DNA of 64,000 nucleotides. Origin: an uncultured Latescibacterota bacterium (GTDB taxonomy: Bacteria; Latescibacterota; UBA2968; UBA8231). Location: NCBI GenBank assembly GCA_951813615.1, contig OX638377.1, positions 3,224,001-3,288,000 of the forward strand. The letters are read 5' to 3'. Position numbers and translations under genes: made by a program. How positions within the stretch are numbered: position 1 is the stretch's first letter; every line of letters starts with the position of its first letter. Positions 60,467 to 64,000 of the stretch are shown in pieces. The notes under the pieces are model-generated. The model made no database searches and was not told where the DNA came from. It worked only from the letters and a program-made list of their open reading frames with translations.

Positions 60467-61831
60467 ATGCCCCAACTGCAGGCCAACATTCTCATCGCCG
60501 ACCAATCGCTCTTTATCCGCGAAGGGCTGCAAGAGGCGCTACAAAAACCCGGCTATGCCGTTGCAACCGCTGCGGATGGCACCCAAGTGCGCCGGATGCT
60601 GAAAGCCGACTATTTCCATCTGGCCATTCTCGACTTGCAGATGCCCGGTCCCGCTGGAATGCAGCTTTTGCAGGAAGTCGGCCAGCACCACCCCGACACC
60701 CTATGCATCATACTCACAGATCACGACAACGTCCACAGTGCGGTCGAAGCCATGCGCAAAGGCGCGTACGACGTAGTGACCAAACCCGTCGATTTAGACC
60801 ACTTGCGCGTTGTAGTCGCCCGTGCACTCGATCGCTTCGAACTCGTCGTCGAAAACCGCAAGCTTCACCACCGCCTCGAAAAAGAAGCGCCCTTCCGCCG
60901 CCTCGTGCGCCGCAGTCCGGCCATGCAGGCTGCCGCGGCCACGATCAAACAAGTGGCCGAAGCGGATGTACCCGTGCTCTTGCGCGGCGAAACCGGCGTG
61001 GGCAAAGACCTGGTAGCGCGCGCCATCCACGAGCGCAGCAAGCGACGCGACGCCCCCTTTGTAGCCGTCAACTGCGGCGGCTTCACCGAAGAGCTTTTTA
61101 CCAGCGAACTGTTCGGCCACAAGCGCGGAGCCTTTACCAGCGCCCATGCCGACCGGCCCGGCCGTTTTACCCTCGCCGAGGGCGGCACCCTCTTCCTCGA
61201 CGAAATCGGCGAGGTCTCGCACAAAAATCAGGTCGAGCTGCTGCGTGTCCTAGAGTCCCACGAATTCCAACCGCTCGGGGACCCGCAGGTCCACCGCGCC
61301 GATGTGCGCATCATCGCTGCGACCAACCGCAACCTCGAAGACGCCGTTGCAACAGGTGGCTTCCGCGAAGACCTGTACTACCGCCTCAACGTAATCCCCA
61401 TCGATATCCCTCCCTTGCGCCAGCGGCGGGAAGACATCCCGGTCTTAGTCGAAATGTGCCTCGACGAAACCTGCCGCGCTCAGAACAAGCCCCCCAAGAA
61501 AATCAGCCCGAAGGCCATGGAGGGCCTCATCGCCTATGATTGGCCGGGTAATGTGCGCCAGTTGCGCAACCTGCTTCAGCGGCTCATAGTCACCACCCCG
61601 GCGGCAGTCATCCTACCCGAGCACCTACCCGGCCCGCTCGGTGAGCTAGCCGATGGCCCCGGGCAGTTCTCAATGGCCCTCGGCTCTTCCCTCCAAGAGG
61701 TCGAGGCCGAACTCATCCGCCAGACCCTCCAACGCCTCACGGGCAACCGCCGCGAAGCAGCCACTATTTTGGGCATTAGCGTCCGCTCCCTCCAGTACAA
61801 GATCAAGCGCTACAACATCGCGACCAAGTAA
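60467..61831 (+). CDS. Sigma-54 activator (NtrC-type response regulator)
   Basis: A 454-residue response regulator. The receiver has phospho-acceptor Asp56 (AILDLQMPG), the Thr in IILTDHD and Lys106; the acidic pocket shows only one Asp near residue 12 (ADQS rather than DD). The AAA+ domain has Walker A GETGVGKD at 174-181, then GAFTSA at 221-226 in place of GAFTGA, and Walker B GGTLFLDEIGE. The C-terminus is a Fis-type helix-turn-helix (GNRREAATILGISVRSLQYKIKRY, shown by REAATILGIS). No histidine kinase is adjacent. It probably activates some of the sigma-54 sites in this window. It has the strong start ATG at 60467. Confidence 0.93.
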   Translation: MPQLQANILIADQSLFIREGLQEALQKPGYAVATAADGTQVRRMLKADYFHLAILDLQMPGPAGMQLLQEVGQHHPDTLCIILTDHDNVHSAVEAMRKGAYDVVTKPVDLDHLRVVVARALDRFELVVENRKLHHRLEKEAPFRRLVRRSPAMQAAAATIKQVAEADVPVLLRGETGVGKDLVARAIHERSKRRDAPFVAVNCGGFTEELFTSELFGHKRGAFTSAHADRPGRFTLAEGGTLFLDEIGEVSHKNQVELLRVLESHEFQPLGDPQVHRADVRIIAATNRNLEDAVATGGFREDLYYRLNVIPIDIPPLRQRREDIPVLVEMCLDETCRAQNKPPKKISPKAMEGLIAYDWPGNVRQLRNLLQRLIVTTPAAVILPEHLPGPLGELADGPGQFSMALGSSLQEVEAELIRQTLQRLTGNRREAATILGISVRSLQYKIKRYNIATK

Positions 61832-62339
61832 CGCTCTGTCGGCTGGTGGCACGCGTGCAACCCGTCGGCAATCCATGCGCCAATTTTAGGCAACTCCTGC
61901 ATTTTTTGCACTTTTGCGCCTGTGCGGCCCTTCAACCCGCTCCTCACCCGAACGTGCTTTATTCGTAACTAAATTATTCACAATGGCTTAACTAGTAAGA
62001 AACCAAGTGTGGCATTGGATTTGCTTATCTATACATGAGTCGAATGGAGCGCCGGTCGCCCTTTGCGTGACCGAAAGAGTTTCACAGCCCGCATCGACCT
62101 TAAGTATCTGTTAATACAGAGCAAATAATTTTGTCAGCTCAAGCATTGAGCAACGCGGAAACGCTTCGCAGCCCCAAACTGAAATAATGACAATGCAAAT
62201 TTTGCACTTTGAACATATAGACCCTGACGCTCCTAACTCGTGCAATTCAAGCAGCTTGCGAGACGTCGGGCCAAAATTGTTGCAATCGAGCGCAAAAATT
62301 TGCGCCTGCTGACCCATTAACCCAAGGAAGGTTTCGCAC
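61832..62339. other. Gene-free leader between the sigma-54 activator and the sigma-70 gene
   Basis: About 500 bases with no convincing open frame. It holds a palindrome GCACGCGTGC near 61849-61858, a sigma-54 site at 62010, and then about 300 bases of AT-rich leader with small inverted repeats such as TGCAAA-T-TTTGCA at 62194-62206. AAGGAAGG lies 8 bases before the ATG at 62340. A long leader on a sigma factor gene may carry control elements, but none could be named. Confidence 0.5.
62010..62026 (+). promoter_or_regulatory. Sigma-54 (-24/-12) promoter before the sigma-70 gene
   Basis: TGGCATTGGATTTGCTT has the invariant GG (62011-62012) and GC (62023-62024) exactly 10 bases apart, plus TTGCT. 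The -24 box differs from TGGCACG only at its last two positions. Transcription would begin near 62036 and leave a leader of about 300 bases. Confidence 0.7.
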
Positions 62340-63212
62340 ATGGCTTACGCGATCCAAGAAGCCCTCAACGATGAGGACAACACCCTGCGCCTCTACTTCG
62401 ACGACATCGCCGAGTCTAGGCCGCTGAGCCGCCAGCGAGAAGTCGAGCTGTCGGCGCGGATCCAAGACGGCGACATGGCGGCCCGCGACGAGTTGGTTCA
62501 AGCCAACTTGCGCTTCGTCATCGATGTCGCCAAAAACTACCAAAACCGAGGTCTCTCGCTAGAGGACCTAATCAGCGCGGGCAACGTGGGCTTGCTGACC
62601 GCAGCCGAGCGCTTCGACGGCACCAAGGGATACAAGTTTATCTCGTACGCCGTATGGTGGATTAAGCAGTCCATCCTGCAGACCATTGCCGAGCACGCCC
62701 GCACCGTGCGTCTGCCGCTGAACAAGCTCAGCCTGCTCAAGGACATTTCGCGGGCCACGCGCAAGCTCGGCCAAGGCCGCGAAGGCGAGCCGGATGTCGA
62801 GGAAATCGCCGCTGAGTTGGGCGTGCCAAGCGAAGAGGTTCTCGACACCATGCTCAGCGCCCGCTCGGTGCGCTCGCTCGACGAGTCCTTTGAAAACGAC
62901 GACGATCGCAGCCTACTCAGCCTGCTCGCCGACCACAATCAGGCGACGCCCGACAGCGACGTCTTGCAAACCTCAGCCCGCGCCCACTTGGAGGAAGCCC
63001 TCTCCAGTCTCGAAGAGCGCGAGTTGCGCATCATCCGCCTCTACTTCGGCCTCGACGGCAGCCAAGCGCTGACTTTGGAGCAAATCGGCGGGTTGATGGG
63101 CCTGACGCGGGAGCGCGTGCGCCAGCTCAAGGAGCGCGCCCTGAGCAAGCTGCGCCACCCGACTCGCTACCAGTCGCTCCTCGCGTTGGTAGACGAAGCG
63201 GAGTTTTACTAG
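62340..63212 (+). CDS. Primary-type sigma-70 family RNA polymerase sigma factor
   Basis: A 290-residue factor with regions 1.2 to 4 and no region 1.1. It has NTLRLYFDDIAESRPLSRQREVELSARI, seen as LSRQREVELSARI, then ANLRFVIDVAKNYQNRGLSLEDLISAGNVGL and RFDGTKGYKFISYAVWWIKQSI (regions 2.2-2.4), region 3 TVRLPLNKLSLLKDI and region 4 LEERELRIIRLYFGLDG, LTLEQIGGLMGLTRERVRQLKERAL. Short sigmas of this size are the primary factor in Bacteroidota-like bacteria, or a group 2 sigma in others. Which applies here is not decidable. A strong ribosome-binding site precedes the ATG. Confidence 0.9.
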   Translation: MAYAIQEALNDEDNTLRLYFDDIAESRPLSRQREVELSARIQDGDMAARDELVQANLRFVIDVAKNYQNRGLSLEDLISAGNVGLLTAAERFDGTKGYKFISYAVWWIKQSILQTIAEHARTVRLPLNKLSLLKDISRATRKLGQGREGEPDVEEIAAELGVPSEEVLDTMLSARSVRSLDESFENDDDRSLLSLLADHNQATPDSDVLQTSARAHLEEALSSLEERELRIIRLYFGLDGSQALTLEQIGGLMGLTRERVRQLKERALSKLRHPTRYQSLLALVDEAEFY

Positions 63213-63219
63213 GATTGCC

Positions 63220-63256
63220 AGCGAGTCCGCTGCCCCAGCGCGGGCGGCGGACCGCT
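63220..63256. terminator. Strong hairpin after the sigma-70 gene
   Basis: AGCG-a-GTCCGCTGCC pairs with GGCGGCGGAC-CGCT (14 pairs with one bulge and one G-U) around an 8-base loop. It begins 7 bases after the sigma-70 stop and lies 38 bases before the convergent UVR gene end. No long U-tract follows, so termination may be weak or Rho-assisted. Confidence 0.55.
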
Positions 63257-63294
63257 AATTTGGTAGGATAATGGTTGCGGGCGGCGGCGACTGC

Positions 63295-63984
63295 TCAGTC
63301 TTCGCCTTCCCGCAATTTCTTGAGTTCGTCGCGCAACAGCGCGGCTTTTTCAAATTCTTCGCTATCGACCGCTTCTTGTAGCCAGTGCTCTAGCTGTTCC
63401 TTTTGGCTCAGCGGTCTCTTTTGCAAAATTTCCTGTTCCAACTCATCAAGCGCGGCTTCTGAACGCTCGCGCTCGATGTAGAACTCCTCGGCTTCCACCT
63501 CGGGCCAGGTGCCAATCCGCGCGCGGGTCTGCTGCACGACGGCCAATGCGCTGTCGTAATCTTGGTCGCCGACGGCGATCATGGCCCGGGACACGCCGTT
63601 GATGCGCAAAATATAAGGCCACCATTTCTCCAGATTGTCGCGGTCCTCTTCGCGCTCGGCATAGCGGTTGACAAACCGAAAGAGCTCCATGTTGCGCTCG
63701 GTATCGCGCACGACCCGCCGGTAGTCGTGCAATTGGATCAGAAAGGCGTAGCGCTTGTACAGACGGCTCCCTTCGTCAAAAAGCTCGCGGCAAGCCGACT
63801 CGTCGAGCACAAAGTCCTCGTCGCTGTCCCCGTGCTCGCGGCGATATTTTTCCAATTCGCCCCGATAGTAGTCGAGCGCAAAGTCCTGCCCGTGGGGCCG
63901 GCGGCCATCGGGCCGGCCGTCGAGATTTAGCTGCAAAATGCCCTGAAAGGCCCCTTGGTCCACGCGGATCTGGATCTTCGCCAC
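63295..63984 (-). CDS. UVR-motif protein, paralogue 2
   Basis: A 229-residue protein related to that at 39233. Shared blocks are KIQIRVDQGAFQG at the very N-terminus, GRPDGRRPHGQDFALDYYRGELEKYR, and the C-terminal UVR motif LQEAVDSEEFEKAALLRDELKKL. The helical middle (FRFVNRYAEREEDRDNLEKW, DYDSALAVVQQTRARI) is also acidic but diverged. Function unknown. The start is an ATG at 63984, near the right edge; its promoter is outside or at the edge of the window. Confidence 0.72.
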   Translation of the reverse strand: MAKIQIRVDQGAFQGILQLNLDGRPDGRRPHGQDFALDYYRGELEKYRREHGDSDEDFVLDESACRELFDEGSRLYKRYAFLIQLHDYRRVVRDTERNMELFRFVNRYAEREEDRDNLEKWWPYILRINGVSRAMIAVGDQDYDSALAVVQQTRARIGTWPEVEAEEFYIERERSEAALDELEQEILQKRPLSQKEQLEHWLQEAVDSEEFEKAALLRDELKKLREGED

Positions 63985-64000
63985 CCCATCCCTTCCCGAT

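Noticed and set aside
61845..61858. A further GG-N10-GC pair (TGGTGGCACGCGTGC) just after the sigma-54 activator gene
   Set aside because: It has the spacing but a poor -12 box (GTGCA) and overlaps a palindrome. The site at 62010 is much better.
1..64000. tRNA, rRNA, CRISPR arrays, insertion sequences and prophage genes
   Set aside because: No cloverleaf-type sequence, direct-repeat array, transposase or phage gene was recognised in the intergenic regions or among the proteins. A covariance-model scan would be needed to exclude small RNA genes.

Overview
This is 64 kb of chromosomal sequence from a diderm (Gram-negative) bacterium. It is GC-rich, with short intergenic gaps and many 4-base start/stop overlaps. 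An outer membrane is implied by an LptC/LptA-type protein with LptB, a TolC-family channel, a C-terminal-Phe beta-barrel protein, an LpxH-like phosphatase and several lipoproteins. The menaquinone genes belong to the futalosine route. The gene mix recalls uncultured FCB-type lineages such as Latescibacterota, but that is an impression from gene content, not a measured placement. I saw no rRNA, tRNA, CRISPR array or insertion sequence.

Layout. 1-10.6 kb (minus strand): a urea system, made of a short-chain dehydrogenase plus ureD, then urtA, a porin-like protein, urtBCDE, a fused ureA-ureB and ureC, which runs off the left edge. 10.7-13.9 kb (plus): a DUF1684 protein, a fucokinase-like GHMP kinase and a NYN-domain protein. 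14.6-18.2 kb (plus): a compact four-gene operon with a RidA-superfamily protein, a two-subunit TPP decarboxylase and a LarA-type (DUF2088) isomerase candidate. 18.3-24.6 kb (minus): gatC, pyrG, lptC/A, lptB and rpoN. 24.8-29 kb (plus): a DUF2203 protein and smc. 29-30.8 kb (minus): a SEC-C protein, rfbC and pyrE. 31-32.8 kb (plus): an ECF sigma factor and an M42 peptidase. 32.8-35.2 kb (minus): transaldolase, a SIS protein and a polyprenyl synthase. 35.4-45.7 kb: TolC-like channel, DksA-like protein, a glycosidase-like lipoprotein, a UVR-motif protein, a HEAT lipoprotein, Mrp, a sugar oxidoreductase, an M23 protein and an LpxH-like enzyme. 45.8-50.9 kb: rsmF, ubiX, a YjhG-type dehydratase and rfbB. 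51-55.6 kb: an AT-richer island with a SIR2 protein of about 1,180 residues and a class II Fic protein. 55.7-60.4 kb: mqnP-mqnA-mqnC-mqnE-menG. 60.5-63.2 kb: a sigma-54 activator and a primary-type sigma factor. 63.3-64 kb: a second UVR-motif protein, paralogous to the one at 39-40 kb.

Regulation. The window carries rpoN, a sigma-54 activator, and three sites with the GG-N10-GC spacing of sigma-54 promoters. These lie before urtA, before the ECF sigma gene (a near-perfect consensus) and before the sigma-70 gene. This suggests that RpoN sits above two other sigma factors and above urea uptake. Ordinary -35/-10 promoters with 17-18 base spacing can be read before several other operons.

The strongest candidates for something undescribed are the RidA/TPP-decarboxylase/LarA-like operon, the SIR2-Fic pair, the sigma-54-to-sigma cascade and the paralogous UVR-motif family.
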